Assembly (NCBI GenBank): GCA_027494165.1
Contig: JAOSJM010000005.1
Coordinates: forward strand, 1,302,001-1,366,000
DNA from: Acidimicrobiia bacterium
GTDB taxonomy: Bacteria; Actinomycetota; Acidimicrobiia; IMCC26256; JAOSJM01
Length of the DNA stretch: 64,000 bases
Direction of reading: 5' to 3'
Part shown: piece after piece, positions 21,442-33,137 of the stretch
Position numbering within the stretch: the stretch's first letter is position 1
How the letters are laid out: every line of letters starts with the position of its first letter
Program-made: the position numbers and the translations under genes
Notes under the pieces: generated by a model
What the model was told of the DNA's origin: nothing
Databases searched by the model: none
Seen by the model: the letters and a program-made list of their open reading frames with translations, nothing else

Positions 21442-22349
21442 TCACGCCCACCCCGGTGCCCGGGCGGGGGAGCCGAGCCGCAACGGCCCGGAGCTCGCCG
21501 TGAGCCGCGCGGGATGCCCGGGCCACACGCCGACGTTCTCCCCCGTCCGGCCCGAGGGACCTTCCTCGAGGAGCTCGACGAGCACGCTCGCCACCTGCTC
21601 GGGTTCGAGGAGCCAGGGCGGCCTCGCCGGCGTGGAGGACCCGTCGCCCGGACCGCCGAGCACGCCGCGCATCATCGGGGTGTCGGTGGCCCCCACGCAC
21701 AGACCGTTGACCCGGACCCCGCGGTCCCGCAGCGCCCACGCCCAGTTGAGCGTCAGGCCGTTGAGCGCCCACTTCGTGGCGTCGTAGACGTCCATGTCCC
21801 CACCCGCTCCGGGGCGGCGAGCCGGGCCCCCGGCCCACGGGCAGCCCGGCGACTCGTCGTGGGGCCACGGGACCGGGTAACCGCAGTTGAGGACGTGGTC
21901 GCTCGACACGTTGACGATCGCGCCTCCGCCCCGCTCGACCAGCTCGGGGATCACCGCCCGCCCGAACAGGAAGGCCCCCTCAGGTTGACCCCGACCACCG
22001 CCTCGAAGTCGTCGAGGCCCTTCGCCCAGGGGCCGGTCGGCGGCGAGGCCCGGAACACGGCTGCGTTGTTCACGAGGACGTCGACCCCGCCGAAGCGCGC
22101 CCGGGCGGCCTCCACGACGCGCTGCACGTCTTGCGGGAGCGACACGTCGCCGGGGACCCCCACCACGGCGACGCCGAGGTCGTCGAGCTCGGCGACGCTC
22201 GCCGCGAGCTCGAGCCGCACGTCACAGAGCACGAGGTGCGTCCCGGCCTCGCCGAGGGCTCGGGCGAAGGCCGCGCCGAGCCCGACCGCGGCTCCGGTGA
22301 CGATCGCCGTGGCGCCGTGGAGCGGAGAGGGCGGGGAGGTCGCGGACAC
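21442..22349 (-). CDS. Short-chain dehydrogenase/reductase, frameshifted
   Basis: An NAD(P)-dependent SDR of about 302 residues. The cofactor motif TGAAVGLGAAFA, NNAA and the active-site YDATK are all visible, with Ser in NVSSDH before it. The frame breaks at the run of five bases at 21975-21979. One more G restores VGVNLRGAFLFGRAVIPELVERGGG and unites the two halves. Together with the SnoaL-like protein it looks like part of the 14.6-22.3 kb catabolic cluster. Substrate unknown. Confidence 0.85.
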
Positions 22350-22401
22350 CGGGGCCGACGCTAGCGGCCCGACGCTCCGCGACGTGGCGGGCGGCGACCG
22401 T

Positions 22402-23127
22402 CTAGCCGGCGCGGGCCAGCTCGCTCTCCCGGGCCAGGGCGGCCGGGAACAGCAGGTTGCTCTCCTTGTGGATGTGCAGGTGCAGGTCGCGCTCGAAGCG
22501 GGCCAGGCCGTCGAGCAGGGCCTGGTAGCTCGGGCAGGCGTCGTCGGGCACGGCGTAGCCCGCGGTGAGCTCGCGCAGGGCCACGAGGAGGTCGCGGGTC
22601 TCGTCGTGCTCGTGGAGCATCACCCGGATCGGGTTGCCCACCGAGCCGCAGTGGAACTCCGGGGCGGACGACGCGGCCTCCAGCTCCCGGCAGAGCGGGA
22701 ACAGGATCTGCTCCTCCTTGGCCAGGTGCGACTCCAGCTCGGCCCGCAGGGTCTCGTAGGCGGCCCGGACCTGGTGGAGCTCGGGGTGGCGGTCCCCGTG
22801 GGCGGCCTCGACCTTGGCCGCCAGCTCGCTCAGGCGGGGCAGCTCGGGCCACAACGGGACGTGGTGGACCGCCTCGATGTGGTCGCAGAGGGCGGCGAGG
22901 CCCTCGGGCGGCTCCTCGGCCGTCTCCGCCGGGGCTGGCGCGGCGTCGGACGCGGCGAGCGCCGCGGTCACCTCGTCGAGGTCGGCGTCGGCGGCCGTGC
23001 AGGCCTCGGCCAGTGGCAGGGCGCCGCCGCAGCAGTAGTCGACGCCGAAGGACTCCAGCACCTCGGCCCGGCCGAGCCGCTCCGCCACGAGCCGGCCCAC
23101 CGGCACCTGCGGGTCGATCGCCATCAC
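22402..23127 (-). CDS. ric: Iron-sulfur cluster repair di-iron protein (RIC/YtfE/ScdA)
   Basis: RIC proteins restore Fe-S clusters damaged by nitric oxide or oxidants. The N-terminal ScdA domain has ESFGVDYCCGGALPLAEAC. The C-terminal hemerythrin-like bundle supplies His/Glu ligands in HIEAVHH, HLAKEEQILFPL, MLHEHDETRDLL and LHLHIHKESNLLFP. 241 residues, normal for the family. GTG 23127 or ATG 23124 can be the start, both behind GGAGG. The 3' third is duplicated at 24134-24368. Confidence 0.93.
   Translation of the reverse strand: MMAIDPQVPVGRLVAERLGRAEVLESFGVDYCCGGALPLAEACTAADADLDEVTAALAASDAAPAPAETAEEPPEGLAALCDHIEAVHHVPLWPELPRLSELAAKVEAAHGDRHPELHQVRAAYETLRAELESHLAKEEQILFPLCRELEAASSAPEFHCGSVGNPIRVMLHEHDETRDLLVALRELTAGYAVPDDACPSYQALLDGLARFERDLHLHIHKESNLLFPAALARESELARAG
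22426..22660 (-). repeat. Direct repeat, copy 1 (inside ric)
   Basis: This 235-bp stretch recurs in the same orientation at 24134-24368, an offset of 1708 bases, with about five mismatches by eye. It encodes the C-terminal helical part of Ric. Confidence 0.9.
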
Positions 23128-23186
23128 GTCGTTCCTCCGTTGGTCGTGTCGTCCCAGGGTACGGGTCTCCGCCGGCGACCTCGTAG

Positions 23187-23227
23187 TCGGAGGCGCCGAG
23201 GCTGCCGCCGGCGTGTAGCGCCTCCGA
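23187..23227. repeat. Inverted repeat upstream of ric
   Basis: TCGGAGGCGC and its exact complement GCGCCTCCGA are separated by 21 bases, 60-100 bases upstream of the ric start. It may be a hairpin or a protein-binding site. The rest of the 317-base gap between ric and mazE holds no gene that I can support. Confidence 0.55.
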
Positions 23228-23418
23228 GACCAGGCGTCCCGGGCTGGCCGGTCGTCGGCTCAGGGGGACCGGGACCCGGGCTGTCGTCCGTGCCCTCGAT
23301 CGAGCCGTCGGGCCATCCACGGTGAGCTCGACACGGGTGCCGTGCCCGACCGGAGCCCCGTCCCGGGACCGGCGGCACGGCCGGGCCTCGGCCGGCCCGG
23401 CGCGCCGGGGGCCGACAA

Positions 23419-23445
23419 TGGCATCATTATGCTATAATAGTGGCA
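23419..23445 (+). promoter_or_regulatory. mazEF promoter with overlapping palindrome, probably leaderless
   Basis: TATAAT at 23433-23438 is a perfect -10 element ending six bases before the ATG, so the message is probably leaderless. A 12+12 imperfect palindrome with a three-base centre (9 of 12 pairs match, ATTAT/ATAAT at the core) covers the -10 box and ends on the start codon. It is a likely autorepression operator for the antitoxin. It is an AT-rich island in otherwise GC-rich DNA. Confidence 0.7.
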
Positions 23446-23681
23446 TGACACGGGCACGGGTCAGCACGACGGTCGACGGGGAGTTGCTCGCGGCCGCACG
23501 CAGGTTGCGCGAGTGGGGCAACGACGCCTCGCTGCTCGACGCGGCACTCGGGGCGCTGGTCGCGGCGCACCGGGCTGCCGAGGTCGACGACGCCTACCGG
23601 GCCTACGACCGTCACCCGCTCGACGAACCCGACGAGTGGGGCGACCTCGCGTCGTTCCGGGCCGCGGCCAGCTCGTCGTGA
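23445..23681 (+). CDS. mazE: Antitoxin of a MazEF-type module
   Basis: A 78-residue acidic protein. The N-terminus [19 protein letters not shown] looks like a short beta-strand plus helix DNA-binding element (ribbon-helix-helix type). The C-terminus ([20 protein letters not shown]) is acidic, as expected of the toxin-wrapping tail. Its stop overlaps the toxin GTG (GTGA), the usual arrangement in toxin-antitoxin pairs. It is identified mainly through its partner; the exact antitoxin class is uncertain. Confidence 0.75.
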   Translation: MTRARVSTTVDGELLAAARRLREWGNDASLLDAALGALVAAHRAAEVDDAYRAYDRHPLDEPDEWGDLASFRAAASSS

Positions 23682-24001
23682 CGACAGCGCGACGCGGCGA
23701 GGTCTGGTGGTGCGAGCCGCCGGGTATCGGACGCCGCCCCGTGGTCGTCCTCTCACGTGACGTCGCGATCGGGAGGCTCCGGCGCGCGATCGTCGGGCCC
23801 TGCACGACCACGATCCGCGGCCTCCCCAGCGAGGTCGTCCTCGAACCCGGAGAGGACCCGGTGCCCCGACGGTCGGTGGTGAACCTCGACTCCGTCGAGA
23901 GCGTGGCCGTGGGCTTGCTGGTGGAGCGGCTCGGCCGCCTCGGCGACGAGCGGATGCGCGAGGTCTGCGCGGCCCTCGCCGTCGCGGTCGCCTGCGACTG
24001 A
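23678..24001 (+). CDS. mazF: MazF/PemK-type mRNA interferase toxin
   Basis: 107 residues with the family's blocks in order: [35 protein letters not shown] and [12 protein letters not shown]. MazF toxins cleave mRNA at short sequences when released from the antitoxin. GTG 23678 overlaps the antitoxin stop. The module sits between ric and a duplicated ric fragment, which suggests insertion or a duplication-deletion event. Confidence 0.88.
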   Translation: MTTARRGEVWWCEPPGIGRRPVVVLSRDVAIGRLRRAIVGPCTTTIRGLPSEVVLEPGEDPVPRRSVVNLDSVESVAVGLLVERLGRLGDERMREVCAALAVAVACD

Positions 24002-24109
24002 CCGAGGCCAGCGCCGCCGGTGCTCCCCTCATCGACCCACCCCTGCCGACCCGTGTGCGCCGGATGCTCCCGGCCCCCGGGGGCGACCACACGACCCGCG
24101 TGCCACCCG

Positions 24110-24368
24110 TCAGGAGACGTCCGCCAGCCCCTCCTCCCGGGCCAGGGCGGCCGGGAACAGCAGGTTGCTCTCCTTGTGGATGTGGAGGTGCAGGTCGCGC
24201 TCGAAGCGGGCCAGGCCGTCGAGCAGGGCCTGGTAGCTCGGGCACGCGTCGTCGGGCACGGCGTAGCCCGCGGTGAGCTCGCGCAGGGCCACGAGGAGGT
24301 CACGGGTCTCGTCGCGCTCGTGGAGCATCACCCGGATCGGGTTGCCCACCGACCCGCAGTGGAACTCC
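24110..24368 (-). pseudogene. Truncated second copy of the ric 3' end
   Basis: The frame encodes EFHCGSVGNPIRVMLHERDE and continues to LLFPAALAREEGLADVS, the last 80-odd residues of Ric with a different final five. It lacks the ScdA domain and the first half of the di-iron bundle, so it cannot bind the metal centre alone. A methionine-led frame starts with MGNPIRVM at 24349 but has no clear ribosome site. It is probably a remnant of a tandem ric duplication. Confidence 0.85.
24134..24368 (-). repeat. Direct repeat, copy 2
   Basis: Second copy of 22426-22660. The homology stops abruptly at GGAACTCC (24368), after which the sequence is unrelated. Confidence 0.9.
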
Positions 24369-24398
24369 CCCTCATAGAACGAATTCCGACCGGTCCCT

Positions 24399-24438
24399 TG
24401 ACACCGATGGGGGGGGATTAGCGTTCATCTCGGTGTCA
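24399..24438. promoter_or_regulatory. 9-bp inverted repeat upstream of the lipoprotein gene
   Basis: TGACACCGA (24399-24407) and its exact complement TCGGTGTCA (24430-24438) flank 22 bases that include a run of eight or more G. TTGACA at 24398 resembles a -35 box, but no good -10 lies at the right distance. It could be an operator or a hairpin about 60 bases before the start at 24496. Confidence 0.5.
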
Positions 24439-24495
24439 TGAGGGCGGGCGCCTCCGATCACCGGGCCCATCGTCACGATGGATCGGAGCTCGCCG

Positions 24496-25830
24496 ATGGT
24501 TCGAACCCGTCCCCCACGTCACGGTCTCGGGCGCCTTCCCTTTCGGCTCAGCTCGTTCGGCTCCTGGGGCGTCATCGCCCTCGCGGGCGTGCTGCTGGCC
24601 GGATGCGGCGACGGATCCTCGGAGCCGTCGGCCTCCGTGCGCGCCGGGTCCGGCGACCCGGCCGCCGCCGCGGTGGTGGCCGGCACCCTCGTCGGCAACG
24701 ACCGGATCGAGGCGCCCGGCGACGCCGAGGAGATCGCCCTCGTAGACGCGTCACGCTCCCTCTTCGGGAGCCAGAGCCCGATGGCGCTGTGGTCTGCGGA
24801 CCACCAGGTCGTGCTCTACAACTCGTGGCGGTGGGAGTCCGAGACCGAGATGGCGGGGCGGCGGCCCGGCGACCCCGTCGCGACGCCGGCGATCCGGGTG
24901 AAGGACCTCGCCCGGGGCACCGACACCGTCCTGGCCGAGGGAGCCCAGACGATCGCCTGGCGCGGCGAGGGCCCGGTCGCCTACACGCAGGCCGACGACC
25001 CGGTGTGGCGGATGAACGAGCGCTACGTCGGCCACGTGGTCGTGCGCGACTCCCTGTCGAGCCCGCCCCAGCGCTGGACCGACACCTCCGACCGCTACAT
25101 CGTCCTGGCCTGGGCCGGCGACCACCTCCTCTTCCACCGGGTCCCGCCCGAACGGGAAGGCGGTGGCGAGCTGCTCGCCGCCACCGGCCCCGGGCGCATC
25201 CACTCCCTCGGCCCCGACACCACCACGCTCCTCGGCCTCAGCCCCGACGGGCGGTACGCGTTCGTCCTCACCGACAGCGAGGGCGGCCGATCACTCGACG
25301 GCCTGCGCTACGGCCTGGTGGAGGTGGCCACGGGCCGGTCCGCGGGGACGGTCGACGTCGGTGCGGTCCCGGCCGGCCAGGTCCTCGGAGGAGCGCTGCC
25401 CCTCGGAGCCTGGGACGGCGACCAGGTCGTCATCGAGACCAGCCTCTTCGCGCTGGACGACGGCCAGGTCGCCGATGGGCAACCCGCGCTCGCGATCTTC
25501 GACTGGGACCCCGAGGGCCCGGCCCTGGCCCTGTCCACCGTGATCCCCGTCGACGCATCGGTGGCCCCCTGGGCCGAGGAGCCGTACTTCACCGACGACC
25601 ACCGCCGGGTCCAGGCCATCTCGATCGACCGGCTCCCCGAGCCTGCCGACCCCGACCAACCCCCGGAACCGCCCGAGCCGTTCGAGCCCTACTACATCGT
25701 CGTGGACTGCGAGGTCGCCACCGCGACGTGCCAGGCGGTGCCGCTCGACAAGCCGGGGGCGGGCCACCAGCTCACCCCCCTGCGCAACCCGAGCCGACCC
25801 TCGGCCAGCGACGTGGAGGAGGAGCAGTGA
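24496..25830 (+). CDS. Secreted lipoprotein with propeller-like repeats, unknown function
   Basis: 444 residues. A signal peptide ends in the lipobox LLAGC with Cys37, so the protein is lipid-anchored outside the cell membrane. The mature part has recurring YIVLAWAGDHLLF, LLGLSPDGRYAFVL and LGAWDGDQVVIE segments, as in WD40/TolB-like beta-propellers. The C-terminus is Pro/Glu-rich. ATG 24496 was chosen for its CGGAG eight bases upstream; ATG 24478 lacks a ribosome site. The stop overlaps the GTG of the next gene. Confidence 0.78.
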   Translation: MVRTRPPRHGLGRLPFRLSSFGSWGVIALAGVLLAGCGDGSSEPSASVRAGSGDPAAAAVVAGTLVGNDRIEAPGDAEEIALVDASRSLFGSQSPMALWSADHQVVLYNSWRWESETEMAGRRPGDPVATPAIRVKDLARGTDTVLAEGAQTIAWRGEGPVAYTQADDPVWRMNERYVGHVVVRDSLSSPPQRWTDTSDRYIVLAWAGDHLLFHRVPPEREGGGELLAATGPGRIHSLGPDTTTLLGLSPDGRYAFVLTDSEGGRSLDGLRYGLVEVATGRSAGTVDVGAVPAGQVLGGALPLGAWDGDQVVIETSLFALDDGQVADGQPALAIFDWDPEGPALALSTVIPVDASVAPWAEEPYFTDDHRRVQAISIDRLPEPADPDQPPEPPEPFEPYYIVVDCEVATATCQAVPLDKPGAGHQLTPLRNPSRPSASDVEEEQ

Positions 25831-26406
25831 GAACCGGTACCAGCTCCTCGAAGGGCCGCCGGGCGACGACGGCGCTCGTCGCGCCTGCTGATGCTCACGG
25901 CGCTCCTCGGTCCCTCGAGCGTCGAGCGGGCGGGCGCCACGACCACGAACTACCAGTACTACTTCACGAAGAACTGGGGCGACCCGTGGCAGTCGGAGCT
26001 GTCGCTCTGGTTCGTCGGCGACCCGACCTACACGACGAAGGTGGCGTCGTGGCGATCCGGGAGCGGAACGGGAACGTTGGCCCAGGCCACCGACGAATGC
26101 CGGGTCAACCACGGCTGGCTCCCGAGCCTCACCTACTGGTTCACCGGGTGGTCGTGGAACTGGGGAGGAGGCGTCATCCAGGGCCCGGTGCTCCAGCTCC
26201 CCAACGTCCAGTGCTGGAACGGAACCTGGCGGACCGAGTTGTTCGTCCACAGCACCTACCCGTGGAGCGAGAGTCACTACCGGTCCATGGGCTGCATCAA
26301 GGTGTCCAACACCGGGGGTCCGTCACCGGCGAGCGGCGACATCCTGAACGTCGTCTTCCTGTACCACTGGTACGGGCAGCCCCTGGCCCTGACCGTCCGG
26401 TCCTGA
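25827..26406 (+). CDS. Secreted protein, possibly L,D-transpeptidase-like; apparent frame break
   Basis: GTG 25827 follows GGAGGAGGAG and overlaps the lipoprotein stop. The first 20 residues are a basic signal-peptide start. Near 25890 one base seems extra, after which RLLMLTALLG continues the hydrophobic core and ERAGATTTNYQYY begins the mature part. The late segment FVHSTYPWSES...SMGCIKVSNTGG has the H...S-x-GC order of YkuD-type L,D-transpeptidases, but the rest is unlike them. It is Trp-rich. ATG 25891 is an alternative start. Confidence 0.6.
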
Positions 26407-26457
26407 CCGCCCGGCAGGCACCGGGGACTCGGGCACCTCGGCCCATCCGGGGCGGGG

Positions 26458-29034
<2,577 letters not shown>

Positions 29035-29067
29035 GGGCGGACCTCGTCAGCTCGGACCGGGCTCGAA

Positions 29068-29090
29068 ACTTGACAACAGGGTTGTCAAGT
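29068..29090 (-). promoter_or_regulatory. HAIR operator (HspR site) upstream of clpB
   Basis: A perfect palindrome: ACTTGACAAC, a three-base centre, and GTTGTCAAGT. The TTGA and TCAA cores are 11 bases apart, exactly as in the streptomycete HAIR consensus. On the minus strand its TTGACA can also act as a -35 element, so bound HspR would block clpB transcription. Confidence 0.88.
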
Positions 29091-29137
29091 CTATCTCCTT
29101 CTCTCCCTCACGCGCCGCGCGGACGCGGGTCCGCCGG

Positions 29138-29530
29138 TCACGACCGGCGGACCCGCACCACCGTCCCGTGGTGGACCGGGACCAGCTCCCGCCGGTAGTG
29201 CCGGTGGGCGTCGCGCACGGCCTCCTCGGCCTCCCGCCGGACCCGCTCCACCTCGCGGCGGAGCCGGCCGATCTCACCCCGTGCCGCGGCGAGCTCGTCC
29301 TCCAGGGCCAGCACGCGCCTGACCCCCTCGAGGCTGACCCCGGCCGTCGTCAGCTCCTGGATCCGCCGCAGCAGCTCGATGTCGCGCTCGGAGTACCGCC
29401 GGCTGCGGCCCTCGGTGCGCTTGGGCCTGATCAGCCCCTTGCGCTCGTAGATCCGCAGGGTCTGCGGGTGCACCCCCGCCAGCTCGGCTGCCACCGAGAT
29501 GATGTAGAGGGCCCGCCGGTCAGGATCCAT
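29138..29530 (-). CDS. hspR: Heat-shock repressor HspR (MerR family)
   Basis: 130 residues. The N-terminal winged helix-turn-helix ISVAAELAGVHPQTLRIYERK is the HspR/MerR hallmark, and YSERDIELLRRIQELT follows. A long charged coiled coil (residues about 75-115) mediates dimerisation. HspR with DnaK represses the dnaK and clpB promoters through HAIR sites. The ATG lies three bases after the dnaJ stop, in the order dnaK-grpE-dnaJ-hspR. Confidence 0.95.
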   Translation of the reverse strand: MDPDRRALYIISVAAELAGVHPQTLRIYERKGLIRPKRTEGRSRRYSERDIELLRRIQELTTAGVSLEGVRRVLALEDELAAARGEIGRLRREVERVRREAEEAVRDAHRHYRRELVPVHHGTVVRVRRS

Positions 29531-29533
29531 GCA

Positions 29534-30657
29534 TCACACCCCCAGGTGCTCCCGGGGATTGGCCGCGAGGACCTCCCCGAGCGCCTCCACCGCCTTGCGC
29601 TCCTCGTCGCTGAGATGGGTCGGGACGACGACCTCGAAGGTCACGAGCAGGTCGCCCGGCGCCCCCTTGGACCGCTCGACACCCCGGCCCCGCACCCGGA
29701 CGGTCTTGCCGCTCTGGGTGCCGGGGGGGACCTTGACCGTCACCGGGTCGCCGAGGGTCGGGACCCGCACCGACGCTCCGAGGGCCGCCTCCGCGAACGT
29801 GATGGGCACCTTGACCGTGAGGTCGGGTCCCCGGCGTCCGAACAGGGGGTGCGGGCGCACGTGCACGACGACGTAGAGGTCGCCGGGAGGACCGCCGCCC
29901 CGACCGGCGGCGCCTCGCCCCTTCACCCGGATGCGCTGGCCGTCGGCCACGCCCGCCGGGATGCGGACCTTGACCTCGCGGGGCCGTACCTCGGTGCCCC
30001 GGCCCCGGCAGGTCGGGCACGGGTCCCGGACGACCTGCCCCCGGCCTCCGCAGCGCTGGCACACCTGGGAGAACGAGAACGGTCCCTGGTCCACGGCCAC
30101 CGAGCCGCGGCCCGCGCACTCGGGACAGATCTCCGGGGCCGTCCCCGGCCTCGCCCCGCTCCCCCCGCAGGTGGAGCAGGACGCCTCGGCCGTGAAACGG
30201 ACGGGCGCGGTCACGCCGCGCACGGCGTCGAGGAAGTCGAGGTGCAGCTCGGTCTCGAGGTCGGCGCCCCGCTGGGCTCCACCGCCCCCCGCCGGCGGCC
30301 CCGGCCGAACAGCCCGCCGAAGAGGTCACCGAGCCCGCCGACGTCCTCGACGTCGAACGTGGCGCCCTCGAACCCACCGAAGCCTCCGCCGGGACCGAAC
30401 CTCGGGCCGGCCCCGGACGCGACCATGCGGCGGACCTCGTCGTACTCCTTGCGCTTCTCGGCGTCGCCGAGCACGTCGTAGGCCGCCGAGACCTCCTTGA
30501 ACCGCTCCTCGGCGACCTTGTCACCCGGGTTGGCGTCGGGGTGGTACTGCTTGGCCAGCTTCCGGTAGGCGCGGGTGATCTCCTTCTCGGACGCGTCCTT
30601 CCCGACGCCGAGCACGGCGTAGTAGTCCTTCTCGAACCACTCGCGCTGAGGGGCCAT
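29534..30657 (-). CDS. dnaJ: Co-chaperone DnaJ, frameshifted
   Basis: The J domain has [20 protein letters not shown] and the HPD motif (YHPDANPG). A Gly/Phe region [11 protein letters not shown] follows. The zinc domain has four CxxCxGxG motifs: [24 protein letters not shown] and CPTCRGRG. The frame breaks in the run of six at 30285-30290. One more G restores [20 protein letters not shown] and gives about 375 residues. The gene is probably intact in the cell and stimulates the DnaK ATPase. Confidence 0.93.
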
Positions 30658-30660
30658 CCG

Positions 30661-31230
30661 TCACTCCGCCGCGTGCCGCCGGGCGACCTTCACCATGGCC
30701 GGCCGCAGGACCCGACCCTTGAGCTCGTAGCCGGTCCGCATCACGTCGGCGACCACCGGCTCCTCGTGCTCCCCGTCGACCTGCATCACCGCCTCGTGGA
30801 GGTTGGGGTCGAAGGGTCGGTCCTCGGCGTCGATCCGGCGGAGCCCGGCCTTCTCGAGCACCCCCAGGAGCTCCGCGAAGACCAGCTCGACCCCCTTCAG
30901 GAGCTTGTCGGACTCGGCGCTCTCACCGGGCTCCGCGTTGCGCACGGCCAGCTCGAGCGAGTCGAGCACGGGGAGGAGCTGCTCGACGAGCCCCTCGGTG
31001 GCCCGCTCGACCAGCGCCGTCTGCTCGCGCAACATGCGCTTGCGGTAGTTCTCGAAGTCGGCCTGCACGCGCCGGAGCGCGTCGAGGTACTCGTCGCGCT
31101 CCGACGCCAGCCGGGCCAGGTCGGCCTCGACGACCGCCGCGGCCTCGGCCTCCTCGGCCGTCTCCCCGGCGAGGTCGGCCACGGGGGAGCCCTCGGGCTC
31201 CCCCGGCGACTCGTCCCACTCCGGCGTCAC
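30661..31230 (-). CDS. grpE: Nucleotide exchange factor GrpE
   Basis: 189 residues. An acidic N-terminal tail is followed by a long helix ([20 protein letters not shown]) and the family block [14 protein letters not shown]. The C-terminal beta domain carries [13 protein letters not shown] and [17 protein letters not shown]. GrpE releases ADP from DnaK. The start overlaps the dnaK stop by four bases; dnaJ begins three bases after its stop. Confidence 0.96.
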   Translation of the reverse strand: MTPEWDESPGEPEGSPVADLAGETAEEAEAAAVVEADLARLASERDEYLDALRRVQADFENYRKRMLREQTALVERATEGLVEQLLPVLDSLELAVRNAEPGESAESDKLLKGVELVFAELLGVLEKAGLRRIDAEDRPFDPNLHEAVMQVDGEHEEPVVADVMRTGYELKGRVLRPAMVKVARRHAAE

Positions 31231-33068
31231 GCGCCCTCCTCGTCGACGATCTCGGCCTCCGCGACCTCCTCGTCGGACGGACCGGCCGACGGGCCGGCCT
31301 CACCGCCGCCGCCACCCGCGGCGGCCTGCTGCTCGGCCTGCGCCTGCTGGTAGATGCGCTGGGCGAACTCCTGGCTCGCCTGCAGCAGACCCTCGTGGGC
31401 CCGCTTCACGGCGTCGACGTCGGGGCCGGCCAGCGCGTCCTTGAGCGCCTGGAGGGCGCCCTCGATCTTCTGGCGCTCGTCGGCGGTGACGCTCTCGCCC
31501 TGCTCCTTGAGCAGCTTCTCGGTCTGGAACACGAGCGAGTCGGCCGCGTTGCGGGTCTCGGCCTCCTCGCGCCGGCGCCGGTCCTCCTCGGCGTGGGCCT
31601 CCGCGTCCTTCACCATGCGGTCGATCTCGTCCTTGCCCAGGGCGGTGCCGCCGGTGATGGTCATGGCCTGCTCCTTGCCCGTGCCGAGGTCCTTGGCCGA
31701 CACGTGCACGATGCCGTTCGCGTCGATGTCGAAGGTGACCTCGATCTGGGGCACGCCGCGCGGCGCCGGCGGGATCCCCACGAGGTGGAAGGTCCCGAGC
31801 GTCTTGTTGCGGTAGGCCATCTCGCTCTCGCCCTGGAGCACCTTGATCTCCACGCTCGGCTGGTTGTCGTCGGCCGTGGTGAAGGTCTCGGAGCGCTTGG
31901 TGGGGATGGTCGTGTTGCGCTCGATGAGCTTGGTCATGATCTGACCCTTGGTCTCGATCCCGAGCGACAGCGGCGTGACGTCGAGGAGGAGGACGTCCTT
32001 CACCTCGCCCTTCAGCACCCCGGCCTGGATGGCCGCGCCGACGGCGACGGCCTCGTCGGGGTTGACGCCCTTGTTGGGATCCTTGCCCGTGAGCTCGCGG
32101 ACCATGTCGACCACCGCGGGCATGCGGGTGGAGCCACCGACCAGGATGACCTGCTCGATCTGGGCCTTGCTCAAGCCGGCGTCCTTGATGGCCTGCTCGA
32201 ACGGGCCGCGGCACGCGTCGAGCAGGTCGGCCGTGAGCTCCTGGAACTTGGCCCGAGAGAGGGTCAGCTCGAGGTGGAGCGGCCCCTCGCTGGTGGCCGT
32301 GATGAAGGGCAGGTTGACGGTGGTCTCCTGCAGGGTCGACAGCTCGATCTTGGCCTTCTCGGCCGCCTCTTTGAGGCGCTGCGCGGCCATCTTGTCGACG
32401 CCGAGGTCGACGCCGTGGGCGTTCTTGAACTCCTGCACCAGCCAGTCGATGACCCGCTGGTCCCAGTCGTCGCCGCCGAGGTGGGTGTTCCCGGCGGTCG
32501 CCTTGACCTCGAACACGCCCTCCCCCAGATCGAGGACCGAGACGTCGAAGGTCCCGCCCCCGAGGTCGAACACGAGGATCGTCTGGTCGTGCTCCTTGTC
32601 GAGCCCGTAGGCGAGCGCGGCGGCGGTGGGCTCGTTGATGATCCGGAGCACCTCGAGGCCGGCGATCTCGCCCGCCTCCTTGGTCGCCTGGCGCTGGGCG
32701 TCGTCGAAGTAGGCCGGGACCGTGACGACGGCCTGGCCGACGGTGTCGCCGAGGTAGGCCTCGGCGTCGCGCTTGAGCTTCTGGAGGATGCGGGCGGAGA
32801 TCTCCTGGGACGTGAACTGCTTGCCGTCGATGTCGACGGACCAGCCCGTGCCCATGTGGCGCTTCACCGACCGGATGGTGCGGTCCGGGTTGGTGATCGC
32901 CTGACGCTTGGCGACCTCTCCGACCAGCACCTCACCGGTCTTCGAGAACGCCACGACCGAGGGAGTGGTCCGCGAGCCCTCGGCGTTGGGGATCACCGTG
33001 GGCTCGCCGGCCTCGAGGACCGAGACGACCGAGTTCGTGGTGCCGAGGTCGATGCCGACGGCCTTCAT
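31227..33068 (-). CDS. dnaK: Chaperone DnaK (Hsp70)
   Basis: 613 residues beginning [20 protein letters not shown]. The ATPase domain has [20 protein letters not shown] and [16 protein letters not shown]. The substrate domain begins near [16 protein letters not shown]. The tail is the usual Gly/Ala/Glu-rich stretch ending [10 protein letters not shown]. It heads the dnaK-grpE-dnaJ-hspR operon and acts as HspR co-repressor. A HAIR site lies 70-90 bases upstream. Confidence 0.98.
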   Translation of the reverse strand: MKAVGIDLGTTNSVVSVLEAGEPTVIPNAEGSRTTPSVVAFSKTGEVLVGEVAKRQAITNPDRTIRSVKRHMGTGWSVDIDGKQFTSQEISARILQKLKRDAEAYLGDTVGQAVVTVPAYFDDAQRQATKEAGEIAGLEVLRIINEPTAAALAYGLDKEHDQTILVFDLGGGTFDVSVLDLGEGVFEVKATAGNTHLGGDDWDQRVIDWLVQEFKNAHGVDLGVDKMAAQRLKEAAEKAKIELSTLQETTVNLPFITATSEGPLHLELTLSRAKFQELTADLLDACRGPFEQAIKDAGLSKAQIEQVILVGGSTRMPAVVDMVRELTGKDPNKGVNPDEAVAVGAAIQAGVLKGEVKDVLLLDVTPLSLGIETKGQIMTKLIERNTTIPTKRSETFTTADDNQPSVEIKVLQGESEMAYRNKTLGTFHLVGIPPAPRGVPQIEVTFDIDANGIVHVSAKDLGTGKEQAMTITGGTALGKDEIDRMVKDAEAHAEEDRRRREEAETRNAADSLVFQTEKLLKEQGESVTADERQKIEGALQALKDALAGPDVDAVKRAHEGLLQASQEFAQRIYQQAQAEQQAAAGGGGGEAGPSAGPSDEEVAEAEIVDEEGA

Positions 33069-33137
33069 GCAGCGCCTCCGTGAGGGGTAGGGGGAAACCG
33101 ACGGGCCGGGGAACCTGTCGGACGTCGTTCCAGAGAA

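Noticed and set aside
31395..33083. A 562-codon plus-strand frame opposite dnaK
   Set aside because: Shadow frame; Asp/Leu/Val/Arg-rich with no motif. The dnaK frame is certain.
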